Assembly (NCBI RefSeq): GCF_009389715.1
Contig: NW_024068519.1
Span: 1-64,000 of the forward strand
DNA: 64,000 bases
DNA from: Phoenix dactylifera
Taxonomy: Eukaryota > Streptophyta > Magnoliopsida > Arecales > Arecaceae
Direction: 5' to 3'
Part shown: one piece after another, positions 35,581 to 48,729 of the stretch
Numbering within the stretch: the first letter of the stretch is position 1
Layout: every line of letters starts with the position of its first letter
The notes under the pieces: generated by a model
What the model was told of the DNA's origin: nothing
Databases searched by the model: none
The model's input: the letters and a program-made list of their open reading frames with translations, nothing else
Program-made: the position numbers and the translations under genes

Positions 35581-36399
35581 TTGTATTTAGAATTCTAATG
35601 GAGTTTGGTAATATTATTGTTGCCTTCTAACTTAAGATTGTTTTCTGTCAGGTACTGTCACCTAGTGGCTCAGAAATTTGCAATCTCCATTGCACTTTGA
35701 AGTTTTAAGAAGTAAGAATACTCCTTTTATCCTTAATTAGCCAAAATTTTTTATGCTTATACTTTTGACTTAAAGATCCAAATTACTACTTACATTGTCA
35801 TTCTTCAACAAAATTCACTGCTAGTGATTCCAAGAATGGACATTTGATGAATATTGAAGCATGTTTTAATTAAAAGATCTTACACCTTATTTTCATTTTA
35901 GTGGCGCATACTATTGTTACTAGTACTTCCAATATTGCCGAGAAGATATTGGGTACTCAACATCGTATTTGGCTAATATTGGAAACTTGACAATGTAATA
36001 TGTTTTGGGTTTTTATACAGCAGCCCAACATAGAAAAGTTCTGGCTGGTTTTATATAACATGTACATGGCTTGGGTTGGTCATATTGTACCCATCAAACA
36101 TGCAATGCATTCATAAAGATTTGTTTATTATAAATTGGCTGAATAGTGTGGGGTAGATTATGAATCTTATGTTTTTTCATATTATTAAAATTCTCATGAT
36201 GTGGGCACCTCAAAATCCTCTTAGAATACAAACTTACTTTATAACGGCTCTTTAGAGTGAGAAACTCTGAGGAGAGAGAAAGGATTGCTATGCTAACGGT
36301 CTCCTTCGCCGGCGTTGAGCGGTGGTGGGGGAGCTCTGCTATGTCCGGGCCATCCCGTGAACCCAGTTCCTTTGTTCTGCAGGGTGCCAACGGGATCCG

Positions 36400-38466
36400 A
36401 TGAAGGGGAAGATGCCGATGGAGGGGTCGGCGGGCTCAGTCGGGGAGCCGGGGTCGGGGGCGACGGCGGAAGCTGCCTCGACGAAGCAGACTGCGGCATC
36501 GTCGTTGACGAGGTCTTGGGCGGAGGTGGTAGCTCAAGGACCAGGTACGTCTAAGGGTAAGGGGGGAAAAGGGGACCGACCAGTTGGTTGGACGCGGCCC
36601 GGGCCCTGGGTCACCCATCGACTGACGGAGGAGGAGGTGGCTCGCTTGAGCCTTCACTTCCCGTCGGTCTTCGAGCTCCCGGAGGAGCCCATTGAGGCTG
36701 CCCGCCGGGAGTGGGAGGGGCTAGCACTTGTCGGCCGGAGCCTCGGCCGGCGGGTGCCGGTCGAGTGGGTGGCCAAGGACGTGGCTGCCCGGCTGAAGAA
36801 AACATGGGAGGTGGTGGCGGTGACCCTTGCCGAAGACCACTTCGCTCTGCGATTCCGATCGCCGGAGGTCCGGGATCGCGCCCTAGCGGAGGGGCCCTGG
36901 GTGGTGGCAGGGCAACTGCTTGCCTTGGAGCCGTGGGTGCCGGACTTCCTACCTAGGGAGACTCCGGTCAAGACCGTAGTGGTTTGGCTCCGGCTACCTG
37001 GGCTCCCCCCGGAATATTGGTCGACTTCGACCATTCTAGAGATTGCGGCCAAGGCAGGAAGGCCAATGGCGGTGGACGGTGTCACCGAGGGCCGACGAGC
37101 TATGGGCTTCGCTCGTGTCAAGGTGGCCATCGACGCATCCGCGCCTCTTCTCCCAGGGATACGGATACTCGGGAGGACGAAGGCTTTTTGGCAGCCTTTC
37201 GTCTTCGAGAGCATCCCGGACCTCTGCGTTCGGTGTGGAAGAATCGGGCATCTCGGGCCCGTGTGCCGGTTTGGGGCTCCGGCTCCGACCGGCGTTAGTT
37301 CACCTGAAGAGGAGGTCCCTGGCCCGATCTATGGCCCGTGGTTGGTGACCTCCCGTGCCAGACAGCCGCGGGGAAAAGGGCCGCCGGAGCTAGGGAAGAC
37401 GACCGAGCCCTCCGCTGGGTTGCCCCTTTCTCAGCCGGATCCGCCGATTGCTTCGCCTAGCCCTCCGGTGTCCCCACCGGATCTCGAGGGCTGGCAAAAG
37501 CCCGTCAAGGTGGCCCGTCACCACTCCCCGCCGGGGGTGGCGGTCCTGGCCTCCGACGGGCGCGTGGAGGGTTCCCGAGTCGACACGGCCCCGCCCGTGG
37601 GACGCGTCGACCCGGTGCCTGTGGCTGACGAGTCCGGGCCGTCTGAGTCCCGGGCTGACTCGTCGGATCAGGGCGGGCCGCCTGGAGCGGCGGGCTAGGC
37701 CACTGTCAAGCCTAAGAAGCGGCCCAGAAATACTGGGCTGCTAACGGAACTGGGCCGCTCCCTGGGCCGGGGGCGGGCGGGCCACAGGGGTGGCTCGGCC
37801 GGGACAGCGGCACGCGGGGCACGCGTGCCCCGCGTGTTTCGTACGGTGAACCGCGCGACGGTCCCCCAGGCCCGTCGCGCGGAGCTTGGTGCGTGGCCCA
37901 AATCGGCTGGGCCACGCACGGGATTCCCTGGGAAGGCCCCTGTGGGTGGGGGCCTTCCACTGTTCACGGCCCAACTGGGCCATATAGGGCCTGAGACCAG
38001 GCTTGATCCACTGGCCCAGTTCACAGGGCCCAGCGACTTCCAGTTTGGGGCCCAGACCCTGGGAGTGGATCCGCCAGCTGTGATGCTCTCCACTCTAGGC
38101 CCTCTAGAGGGGGATGTGGGGCAGGGGGATGGTGTCTCGGGCAGGCCTGATCCGGTCGATGTACCTAGGACTAGTGGGGTTTCTGCCTGCGCTGTCTACC
38201 CTATGAGTGATTTCTTGGCGGAGCGGGATATGCCTGCACCTATGGAGCTAGGGGTAGGTGACTCGAGTGGCCCCGAGGGGGCTGCTTGCAGGTCCGCGGA
38301 TCACTCGACGGTCGTACAACGGGTGAAGGCGGCAGTGTTGCGAGTTGTCTCTGGGGTGAGTGCGGATGAGGGTCAGCGGATTGACCCCATCCATGAGGTG
38401 GTGTTGGACCCTATGGCCCAGAGGGTTGATGTTCCTGTGGCCGACCTCTCGGACTTTTCCCCATAA
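36400..38466 (+). pseudogene. LINE ORF1 (RNA-binding, DUF4283 and CCHC knuckle)
   Basis: The ATG at 36400 opens a frame that stops at a TAG (37696-37698), after which the same frame stays open to TAA at 38464-38466. The full ORF was probably about 688 codons with one internal stop. Residues about 70-260 match the DUF4283 domain of plant LINE ORF1 proteins. C-VRC-GRIGH-LGPVC at residues 276-289 is a CCHC zinc knuckle. The Pro-rich remainder looks disordered. ORF1 proteins coat element RNA. The end overlaps the start of ORF2 by four bases. Confidence 0.85.
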
Positions 38467-41400
38467 GGATTCTTGCGTGGAATTGTAGGGGGGCGGCTAA
38501 GCCGGCATTCATGTCATCATTTAGGAGGTTGGTCCAGATCCATAGTCCAGAGATCTGCCTACTCTATGAAACTCGCCTTTCTGGTCGAGGTCTTGGTCGT
38601 GCTATACGACGGTTTGAGGTTGACTGGGAGTCATATGCTGTGGATTCCCAGAGGTTGTCCGGGGGCATCGTGGCTCTATGGAAGCGGGGTGTGGCTACAG
38701 TCGACGTATTCCATAACTGCTCCCAACAGGTCCTCATGATCATTTCCGAACCTAATGCTGCTCCGTGGGTTTTGAGCGGTGTGTACGCTAGTACCGACTA
38801 TCGGACTAGGAGAGTTCTGTGGGATGAGCTCACCCACTTAATTGCTCAGGGTCTTCCAACTGCAATGGTGGGGGATTTCAATTGTATTTTGGCGGGTAGT
38901 GAGAAACGAGGGGGTAGGGCCTTCACAGACACTGCAGATAGGAGGGAGTTCCGCGATTTCCTCTCGCGTAATGGCCTAGTCGATCTGGGCTTTTCCGGTC
39001 CGCAGTTCACTTGGTGTAACAACCAGTCCGGCCAAGCTAGGGTGTGGGAGCGACTGGATAGGGCTGTTGCTTCCACCGACTGGCTTATCAGATTTTCCTC
39101 CTATAGGGTCAGTCATCTTCTCCGGATTGCTTCGGATCATTGTCCTTTGCTGATTTCGACGGTATCGGGCTCGAGTCACCAAAGCCCATTCCGTTTCGAG
39201 AAGGTCTGGCTGTCTTTCCCTCAATCCTGGGACATTGTCCGAGGAGCTTGGGGTATGCCGGTTCGCGGTGACGCCATGCAAAGGGTTTTACGTAAATTGG
39301 AGTTGACTAAGCGATGGCTACGCCGTTGGAATCATGAGGTAGTGGGCAACATCTTCCGGAAGCTGGAGGAAGTGGAGGTCGCGATTGTTGACCTCCAAAG
39401 AAGAGAAGATCAGGTGGGCGCACTTCCTGAGGCCGATATGGTGTGCCTCCGGGGTCTTCTCGCCACCCACCACTCGATCCTGCGGCAACATGAGATATTC
39501 TGAAGACAGAAATCTAGAATTCAGTGGATCAGAGAGGGTGATCGGAACACTAGTTTCTTTCACCGATCCACGGTTATCAGAAGACAGAGGAACATGATTC
39601 GTTCCTTACGGGATGAGCTAGGCCACAGGACTGAGGATGATTCGGCGATCAGCCATATCCTATTCAACTTCTTTCGCTCTCGTTGGACGGAGGATGGTGG
39701 GCCCGCCGCAGTTGGCCAGCTCCCGCGAGCTGATTCCCAAATCGGGCCGGCCGAGAATGCCCTGTTGGTCCGACCAGTGACGGAGGGGGAGGTGCGAGCG
39801 GCGATCTGGGCTCTGGGCGAGGATAGGGCCCCGGGTCCAGATGGATTCCCTCCTTTCTTTTTTCGGAGATACTGGGGTATTGTCCGGACTGCTGTGGTGG
39901 AAGCAGCTTTGTGTTTCTTCAGTCGAGCGGGGATGCCTGACGACTGGAAGGCCACATTTGTCACGCTGATACCAAAGCGCCAGGACGCGTCCGAGCCGAG
40001 TCACTTTAGACCGATAGTTTGTGCACTACTTTATACAAAGTTGTGGCAAGAATCCTGATGGATCGCATGAAGCCTTTGCTCCCGGGCATTATCTGTCATG
40101 AGCAAGGTGCTTTTGTGGGAGGCAGGAGTATTTCTGATAATGTTATGGTGGCCCAAGAGATGATGTGGGATCTCCGACGGGCTTCGAAGCGACGGAGCCT
40201 GATGGCTATCAAACTGGATATGGAGCGAGCGTATGATAGAATCAGGTGGAGTTTTCTCAGGCTAGCCTTGGCGAGTCTGGGCTTCCATGACATCTGGATT
40301 GGTTGGATTATGGGGTGTGTCCGGGGTCCGAGGTTTGCTATCTTGGTCAACGGCTCACCATCCCCTTTCTTTAGATCTACTATGGGGCTTCGGCAGGGAT
40401 GCCCGTTATCCCCGTACCTGTTCATCATCTGTTCTGATGTCCTGTCTCGGTCACTGCGGGCTGCGTGCACTGCCAGAGAGCTGGGGGCTTACGTCCCAGC
40501 TCCAGGGGCCCAGCCGATATCACATTTACTCTTTGCCGATGACTGCCTCCTCCTGACGCGGGCTTGCATAGCGGATGCTCAGGCTATCAGGCTGATTTTG
40601 GCCACCTATTGCCATGCATCGGGTCAAAGAGTGAACGCCCAGAAATCCACCATCTCCTTCAGCCCGAGTACGCCACCCGGGATTCGACGGGGGGTTCGGA
40701 GGATTCTGGAGATGCCCGAGCAGGATGGGACCTGGAACTATCTGGGTGTTCCGATCACAGGTAGGAGACTGCGTGTATCCGAGTGCACCGGGATGGTGCA
40801 ACGGGTCCAGAGTAGGCTAGAGGGTTGGAGGGCAGCGTCCCTATCTATGATGGGTAGAGTAACGCTGATTAGGTCTGTTCTGGGCTCTATGCCCATCTAT
40901 CTCATGGCGAACACGGTGGTGCCAAGATCAGTTCTTCTGAAGATTGAGCGTCTTCTTCGGGGCTTCCTATGGGGCTCGCTTGGCGGGGGTCGTGGGGTGC
41001 ATCTAGTGGCATGGGAGAGTATCTGCCGCCCTCTTAGGGAGGGTGGCTAGGGGTGTTGTCTCTCCTGGAGAGTCGTGAGCTGCTCCTCGCCCGGCATGCC
41101 TCCCGTTTCGTCCTGGAGCCGCATGGGTTTTGGAGCCGGATCATGATTGCCCGTTATGGGAGGGCAGGCCCGGAGGGCTGGGCCCGAGGAGGGCGGAGTT
41201 GCTCCTTTCTATGGCGTGAGATAGCGAGGTATGTACCCATGGTGTCGGATCATACCCGATGGTTGATAGGCGACGGGCGCAGTATCGATGTGACCGGTGA
41301 CCCATGGGTTGACGGCCTTCCCCTGCGCCTTTGGCCAACTACAGTTAGTGTCGATGCTGAGGAGGGTCTACATGTCTGTGATCTCATGTCCCCCGGGGTG

Positions 41401-42606
41401 GCCGGTTGGGATGAGATTCGATTGGCCCGCCTCTTCGGGGAGCATCTGGCGGAGAGGGTCCGTTCTCTCTCCTTACCTCGGAGTGGTGGACCAGATGTGC
41501 GAGTGTGGGGTTCCTCGACCAGTCCTAGAGTCCGGATGAGTGATCTTTCTCGCTTTCTTAGGCAGGAGTATGAGCCTGGTCTTGATTGCGCCTGGATTTG
41601 GCGATTGGGCCTCCTCCCGAGGGTCGCGCTGTTTCTCTGGAAGGTGGTTTGGGACCGGCTCCCTACGAGAGCTGTACTTGGTGGACGAGGATTGAGGATC
41701 CCATTGGAGTGTGGGGTGTGCGGTGTGGTCGAGACGGTAGACCATGCCCTGTTTCGGTGCACATGGGCGAGGGATACTTGGCGCCTGGCAGGGGTCCCAC
41801 AGTTGGTTTGGAGCTGCAGGGACCAGTTCTTACAGTCCATGCGTCAGGGCTCGGAGTCCCCGACGCTTAGTCAGGTGGTGGTTCGAGCGAGTTGTACTGC
41901 CTACCAGATCTGGTTGGACAGGAACGCTCGTACATTCGGCGAGCGACATATGTCGCCGAGATTTGTGGTCGAGAGTGCCCGCTGTCAGGCGGCAGAGTTG
42001 TGTCACATCACCCCCGTTGGAGGGACCTTGATAGCTCGGGACATCTGGAGCTCCCACTCTGCTTCGGCAGCTTCCCGCACGGTGTTTTTCACCTGGGAGC
42101 CCCCACCCCCGAGTTTCCTCAAGGTCAACTTTGATGGGTCAGTCTTGGACGGTGGCACTAGGGGAGGCGCGGGTTTCGTTATTCGGGACCCGTCTGTGAG
42201 GGTCGTGGCTGCCGGGGGTAGTCAGTTATTTGATACCTCGGTACCGAGTGCGGAGCTGATAGCTGCCTGGGCGGGCCTTTGCCATGCCCGGTGCGTGTTA
42301 CAGGCCAGGTCTATCATCCTGGAGGGTGATTCTGCCACCGTTATAAGTTGGATCCAGGGGGGACCTCGGGGTGGCGGTAGCGACCATCCCTTGCTCCGAG
42401 ACATTTGGGCTATGGTGAGAGATGGAGGGGCCGTTCAGGCCAAGCACATTTATCGTGAAGCCAATGGTGCGGCAGATTGGGTGGCTGCGTATGTAGCTAG
42501 TCATTCCGGAGGCACTTTGTGGTCTGGAGATGGGGAGCTGCCTTTGGCACTCCGAGGTATCCTATTTTTTAACTTTATTGGGTGTATCCGTACCCGCCGG
42601 GTATAA
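38463..42606 (+). pseudogene. LINE ORF2 (endonuclease, reverse transcriptase, RNase H)
   Basis: It starts at ILAWNCRG. An AP-type endonuclease follows, with the catalytic Glu of YETRLS, GDFNC and SDHCPLL, to about 39170. Reverse transcriptase begins near APGPDGFPPFFF (39830) and has FADD at 40532-40543. The zf-RVT region (about 41590-41780) contains CGVCGVVETVDHALFRC. RNase H (about 42113-42520) contains VNFDGS, ILEGDS and EANGAADWVA. Lesions: a TGA at 39501-39503, a frameshift near 40025 and another near 41047. The position expected for the start codon reads ATA in the four-base overlap with the ORF1 stop. An RNase H after zf-RVT is typical of plant L1 elements. Confidence 0.92.
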
Positions 42607-42646
42607 TTCATCCGTATTAGCAAAAAAAAAAAGAAAAAAAAAAAAA

Positions 42647-43998
42647 CCTCCTTGCAGTACAGGAGGTACTGCATTTAAATCCCCCACTGGTTCCCTAGAG
42701 ATCCAATGAAGAATAATGTTGGTGGCTAGTTCTTGTTGGCCTGAGCTTAGTTAGTGCAAGCAACAAAGTGCAGTTAGAAATAATCAATTTTTAAGAGAAA
42801 TCTCGGTGCGCTATTGCTTTTATTCCTTTAGAAATAATCAATTTTCATATTTATTACAGAATCATATGAGCATGTTCTGAGAGCTAAAAGGAAAGAACCT
42901 GTAGGTGCTAATGGATTTACAAAATAAAATCGAGATACTGGAGATAAATAAGGTAATAAATGTTCCTATTAATCTGATCTTATTTCCAATAGAAAGAGAG
43001 AGTCCTACAAGATCTGGAAGTTGAAATTTAAAAAGAAAGGAGATCATGGTACGTAGGCAAATTTTTCCTGAGAACTCATCCACCAATTATAGAAGAGTTT
43101 AAAAGAAAGGGTCATGTGTAAGGCAGCAATACAGGAAACCACTAGTGGTTTTAAACCATTTCATGTAAGCTAGAGATCACAAGATTAACGGACACAGATA
43201 ACCATCGAATTGCACCATCAGAAGCAAGCTGGGGCTCAGATATATCAAACTCCGAGGAAGGGGGGCCATGGGGTGCTCCATTAAGAGAAATCTCCTACTC
43301 ATATGTAAGTTCCTAGGCTGGTCTAACACCAAAAGGTATGACCACTGAGCTAATGCTCAGGTTATACATACATGTTTATCAAAAAAAAGAGTAGCTATAA
43401 TGGTATAAAGATGAATATGACTTCAAGATGGAATAGATAGACATACACCCCCTTCACAATTACAAGGTAGATAATGAGGAAAATGAACAAAATGCAGCAG
43501 CCACAAGAGGATGCATGGGCCATGGCAAAAATGCTGCTACCTAGTTAGGAATGGGAAGAGTAAGTTTATGCATGGTAATGGCAATTTCTTTATTTAGTAT
43601 CATAATAGCCATCCATCAAATCCTTGATTCTATATTTAGTTTACCTTTTGTCCTTTTATGTCCTAAGGCTTTTGTCGAAGGAATGATGATTGATTCATTA
43701 GGCATTTGTTCCATATGACAAGCTTTATTAACTCACATAATATAAATTCATCAGAAGTTTAATGGACAATTTTGAACCAGTGGACTGAGAGGTGAAGGGT
43801 AAACAATTACAAGAGAACCACCAGATGTACATAATGTCCAACCATGTATAGAAACTTTGCCTCTTATTGCATGCCTTGTCTAATATCTCATTGTTTTTCT
43901 AATATGCTTTACAAAGTGTTTTATTCATATGGATGAAATCAAGACTTATGATTGACAAAATGTTTCATGTCTTTGTTGTTGCATTGTAAGAAAAACAA
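42647..43998. other. Right interior of the Harbinger element
   Basis: AT-rich non-coding sequence between the LINE tail and the transposase-related ORF, presumably Harbinger sequence. No TSD partner for the LINE was found at its start (CCTCCTTGCAGTACAGG). Confidence 0.6.
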
Positions 43999-44589
43999 AT
44001 GTCTAAGAAGAGCCAACATATCCTTGCTGGTCCATCAACCCAAGATGAGAAGAAGAGGAAGGCCATTTGGAATGAAAAATTGATAGAGGAGTTTATCGAT
44101 ATATGTATTGGTGAAGTTGAAGCTGGTAATATGTTTTCTACAGGTATGGGCAGCATTGACAATAGTTCTGAGGAGAATTATTCCAGTGAAGATGAGATAG
44201 TTGATGATGATAATTATAATATTCTACTAACTGCAACTGTTGGTATTGTTACTGAATATTACACAAAATATATTGAAAAGGAGCCTTGTAGGACCTCTTA
44301 TCAAACTGGATACAAGTTTGTATCAGAAATTTTACATGGCAATCCATATAGATGCCAACAACAATTTCGAATGGAAAAACATGTATTTATTAATCTGTGC
44401 ATGGAATTGAAAATCAAATATGGTTTAAAGGCTTCTAGATATATTCCTGTTGAGGAGCTGTTATGTTTTATTATGTTCTGTTGTATAATACTATGCAATG
44501 TCCTTTATGGTAATTTTGTCATACAAAAGTACTTTATCAGTTTGTTTACCAAACACAAAACAAAGTACCACAGCACTTTACGAATGTAG
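43999..44589 (+). pseudogene. Harbinger ORF: Myb/SANT-like segment fused to transposase N-terminus
   Basis: A 196-codon ORF. The first 45 residues, including KAIWNEKLIEEFIDICIGEV, resemble the Myb/SANT-like DNA-binding protein that PIF/Harbinger elements encode separately. After an acidic linker, residues from about 95, including EPCRTSYQTG and then FRMEKHVFINLC and IPVEELLCF, match the start of the HARBI1-type DDE nuclease. The DDE catalytic part is absent and the ORF runs straight into the terminal region. Two normally separate element genes have thus been fused by an internal deletion. It could be a remnant or a truncated DNA-binding protein. Confidence 0.85.
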
Positions 44590-44700
44590 TTACCAAACAG
44601 GAAACAGCTTTTTATAAAAGCTCTACTTCAGACGGTTCTACTTCCAACGGCTCTACTTCCAACAGCTCTGCTGCCAACAGCTCCCCCAAACAGGGCCTAA

Positions 44701-47700
44701 GTCATGGAAGGGCTGGAGTAGATGTAGTGCTTCCACATCTAATGAGAGGAACCATGTCGGTTTGGTGCAAGGCTGTGTAGGTGGCAAAGATGAAGTCAAA
44801 TCGGTGTGATAATGCAACGTTGCATTTGAAGGAGAGATGGGGGAGAGAAAAAAAAAATAAAGAGAGAGACCAAGTAGGAGCAAGTTTTATTTAGACTTCT
44901 TTATTATCTTTGGTATGAAAATTAAAATAAAAAAAGAAATAATAGAAATTTTCTTATATTTAGTATAATCAAAAAAATTGAACGTAATAGCTGATTATGT
45001 TAACTTGACTTCTTGTCTATTTATTATATTCTTTAAGATGGTTAATTTCTTTAGAGGAAAATCTTTGATGTGTTGCAATAAATTTTTATCGTTGTTTTCC
45101 TTTTTTAATTTTTTATTGAATTCTTATATTTACTGAACAATGATACAAAATCCTTACTAGTATACTTCTTTTTTTTAATTTTTTCCCAAATATTCTAAGC
45201 CATGAAGCAGAGCTTCAAAATTTAGACTTCATTCGAGTTGAACCCAGTTCTGTCGGACAACTGGATTCCATTCCCATGCTTCCAGGTGGGCTCCTTTCCT
45301 GGAAGATTAGATTTCAATTTTTCTGCACCCAATATATACAACATAAAATAGTCAAATTATTGGACTTTTCTTGTAAAGTTGAGATCCCAACCAAACATGC
45401 AATGAACTTGACTGCACCTCAAACTAAGCCAGCATCCAACGCCAGTACACACCCCACCCCCGGTATATACAAGTGTACATGTCTATACAAACTGCTAGGA
45501 ATTTATCTGAAGAGAGATCTTGGTACTCATGCATGACTTCTGTGTACTTGGTTACTGGTTCGAAACTTGACAAATGGTACTGAAGCCAATTTAAGTCATG
45601 AAAGGGCTAAAATAGCTATAGTGCTTCCACATCTAACAAGAGGATCCATGTAGCCATATTTAATCCTTAATCAGTTATAGATTGAAGACATCTTGGTGCT
45701 TACATAGGGTAAAGAAACTTAAAGAACATTTTTCAAAATGCTTGATGCTTAGCTCAAAGAGATTCAGCTCTTCAGGTGAAGCAAAGGAGCTATGTCATCC
45801 TGAACACCACCTCATATATGTTTGAGTCCCCACTTTCATCTATTTGTAAATGCCCAACAATAAAGCTGGTCTGTTATTGCCAGAGTTGATGCCTCCTCTG
45901 AAACCAAAAAGGGCATTCTTCTTCTAGGGATTAAAAGGGAAAATTTAAAAGTGTTTTGTTTCACTGATATGTAAGGATTGGATAGCAATAGTGGCAAAAG
46001 ATTTTTTTTTTTTTTTTGATGGAAAGGGAAGTAGAGAGACTGCCACTTGGCTTTTATTTAACAAAGAGAGAACAGAAAATAAAAGGAAGGACGGTGCTAC
46101 AAAAGGATCAAAGCTAGTAGAGATTCCAGCCATCTATATATGAAAGCGCAGGTGGAATGAAACGGCAAAGGAAATAGTCAGAAGCAGCAGAGAAGTGGAA
46201 TGAAACGGAGAGCTTAATCACAAATTCAATCATCAAGAAGCCGCCTCAACCAAAGACAACAACCGTACAAAGGTCAAATAAATACTGATCCAGTGATAAC
46301 AACAAAAAAAAAAAATTCTCCATTATGGTGAATAGTGATTGGCATCAGCACCTGCAATACCTCCTAGTTATTAATAATTAATAATATATCATTATCTATA
46401 TAACTACCTAGGCGGTTTTAACAAACAATATAACAGCTAATAAGGATTTCATTGAAGTCCATTATAACGAATAATAGCATTTTCAGAACTTTTGCGTATT
46501 TTTAAACAATAAAGTTGCGCATTATCTTAATGGCGAGACTGTGCTTCACAGACTTTATCATTATATTTTCAAGACCAAGTAGCATAATTCAAAACCCCTT
46601 TCATTTTAAAAAAGACGCAAATATCATAAAAGCAAAGCAGACCCGACCCACTAACTATCGCGTTTTAGCTGGATAGGGTCCGGCTCAGAAATAGTGCGGC
46701 TTGAGTTTCTAAATTACCTTGAAAGGATCGATACTATTTGGCAGGGTAAATTTTAGAGCTATAGCTCATTATATGATAATATTTGAGTACTTTAATTTGG
46801 ATCAGGGATATGAACCTGACCGATGGATCAAATTTCGGAATCTAAATGTGGTATATGTTGAAATGTTGCTATTGGGAACTGGCATCAAAGCTTGCATGAC
46901 CTAAACCAAGTCCTGGAATAAATGTTCCATCGAATATGGCAAAGATATTGGGTCCTAGGTTAGGTCATTCCAAAGTAGTTTTTTTTTTTTCATTAAAAAA
47001 GGGGGAAGAAATTCTTAAACCGTCTTTAGGGGACTGTATATAAGAAAGTCCTATACAATTAATTTAATCGGTTTGCAGTAATGAAGCCAACTCTGAATGT
47101 ACTTCCAAAGTGGCTGTTAGCGACCTAAACGCAATAGCATTTGGTTGGCAATATTGAATTTGGAGCTCAAACCAACCCACCCACTGGAGGAATTCTTTTT
47201 CACTGTTGTTTGATTGGACCATGAGTTAACCTAGCCTTTTTTTCAGCAGCAGGACTTGTGGTCGGACCTCCCACAAGTGGGGTTTGGTGTCGAGCGGGGA
47301 AATAGCCCCAAACACCCCCACAAATAACCGTGGTTGTTGACATCTGCCATGCTGGCATGGCCTAGCCATATGGGCAACTTAATTAAAAATAAAAAATTTT
47401 CCTTCCTCCCTCTTGTCCTCTACCAACCATATCTCGTAGACTTCCTTGGCAACCGATGTTCATCACCGGCCACACCGCTCCATCTCCTCAAATTAGCTTA
47501 TCCAATAGTGGTAGCAGCAGTCAAGTGGCGAGGGTTGCAGCTATTGAAAGGCAATTATGGCGGCCATGATAGTTTTATATTGGTAGCAACAATCACAGCA
47601 GCTGGGGATTCTCGAGTTATCATGTGTGGTCGAGATTAAAATTAGCAGAGGGTCGCTCCCTCCCATGCTTGATGAAACATATCTCGCTATGGCCTAATCG

Positions 47701-48378
47701 CTTTAGAGAGATGTGAATTAAAAATTAGATTAAGAATAGCAAAAATATAACTAAATAATTTTTTTAAAAAAATAAATCTTAAATATAAAGGAAACATCAA
47801 TTAATAAATATAGAAAATTAAAAACAAAAAATGTAGGAAAATTATAAATCATAATAATAATAATAAAATGAAATTAAAATAAAAAACAAAATAAAATTAA
47901 ATAAAATAAAAACTATGAATTATATATATATGTTCACGTATGTATGTATGTATGTATTCCCATTCTATATCCAATTCTTGTTCTAATTTTTCATTCCTAA
48001 AATCCAAACATAGTGTTAAAGATTAGCCAGGTGATCATACTTCTTTTTTTTTTTATACCACAGTTGGCAAGAGATGCGCGTGCCATCCCACAAATCACCA
48101 TCCCTGCATCTGAACTGAGACATTCTAGGTGGTGCCAACCCATATGGAGAAGACTCTCAAGTTTGGATGGCCAAAAATAGCTTAGTCATCCACTTTTCCT
48201 TGTGGAGTCAAGCATAGCAATTAAAGTTTTATCTGCTCATGGTGTTGTAATCTTCACGTAGCCGATAGATTTAATAGCCTGTGCACGATCTTTTGTGCTT
48301 ATTGTCAAGGAAATTCTTCATACAGCTTATTTCTTATATATAATTTGACAAGATCAACTTGTCCAAAATCTTTTGTGA
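44701..48378. other. Spacer between the Harbinger element and unit B
   Basis: No gene could be supported. It holds the empty Harbinger target paralogue (about 45525-45660), a 17-base T run (about 46002-46018) that may mark an old retroposed fragment on the minus strand, an AT-rich block (47700-47930) and a TATG microsatellite (47939-47956). Confidence 0.6.
45525..45660. repeat. Paralogous empty target site of the Harbinger element
   Basis: The sequence from CTTGACAAATGGTACTGAAGCCAAT through TTAAGTCATGAAAGGGC to GTGCTTCCACATCTAA reproduces the left flank (34640-34668) joined directly to the right flank (44698-44755). A single TAA at 45592-45594 marks the junction. Confidence 0.88.
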
Positions 48379-48729
48379 TACTCGACTGTCAAGGAGACAG
48401 ATCTTGACATGAGTAATGTCGACCTCTCAAAAGCATCCAACTGGATTCATCTGATCAATATGATCCCTTCTCTTTCTGTCTTGCGTCTGTCTGATGCTGC
48501 TCTTCCTAGCCTTCCCTCTACACTACCCCATGTTAATTTCACTTCTCTTACTACACTTGATCTCTCTGGGAACAACTTTGCATCAAGCATTCCTGGTTGG
48601 CTGTTTAATCTTAGCAGCCTTGAACTTCTCGATCTTGGGAACAATAATTTCTATGGCAATATACCACTTGCCATCGGGAATCTCAAGAAGCTTCAAGTCT
48701 TAGATCTCTCAGGGAACAACTTTAGTGGA

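Larger units (their letters stand above)
36240..42646 (+). mobile_element. L1-type LINE (non-LTR retrotransposon), mutated
   Basis: The order is that of plant L1 elements: ORF1 with a DUF4283-like domain and zinc knuckle, then ORF2 with endonuclease, reverse transcriptase, zf-RVT and RNase H, then an A-rich tail at about 42621-42646. The GC-rich coding sequence contrasts sharply with the AT-rich host. I could not find a target-site duplication, so the 5' end (about 36240) is approximate. It sits inside the Harbinger element and is therefore younger. ORF2 has one in-frame stop and two frameshifts, so this copy is inactive. Confidence 0.9.
34669..44697. mobile_element. PIF/Harbinger element, expanded by a nested LINE
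   Basis: The termini are perfect inverted repeats for at least 19 bp (GGCCCTGTTTGGGGGAGCT at 34669, its reverse ending at 44697). The flanks are taa at 34666-34668 and 44698-44700, the 3-bp target preference of the superfamily. Inside near the right end is an ORF combining a Myb/SANT-like segment with the N-terminus of a HARBI1-type transposase. About 6.4 kb of the 10 kb is a LINE, so the element without it would be about 3.6 kb. The transposase catalytic domain is missing, so it is non-autonomous. A paralogous copy of the target without the element lies at about 45525-45660. Confidence 0.93.

Noticed and set aside
36436-42504. Many antisense and third-frame ORFs across the LINE
   Set aside because: They are shadows of the GC-rich ORF1 and ORF2 frames, which have recognisable domains.
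46002-46140. Possible reversed SINE or LINE tail (T run then structured sequence)
   Set aside because: A T run alone, without target duplication or a recognisable body, is not enough to call an element.
48447-48703. Second and antisense frames at the start of RLP B
   Set aside because: They overlap the clear LRR frame and have no conserved features.
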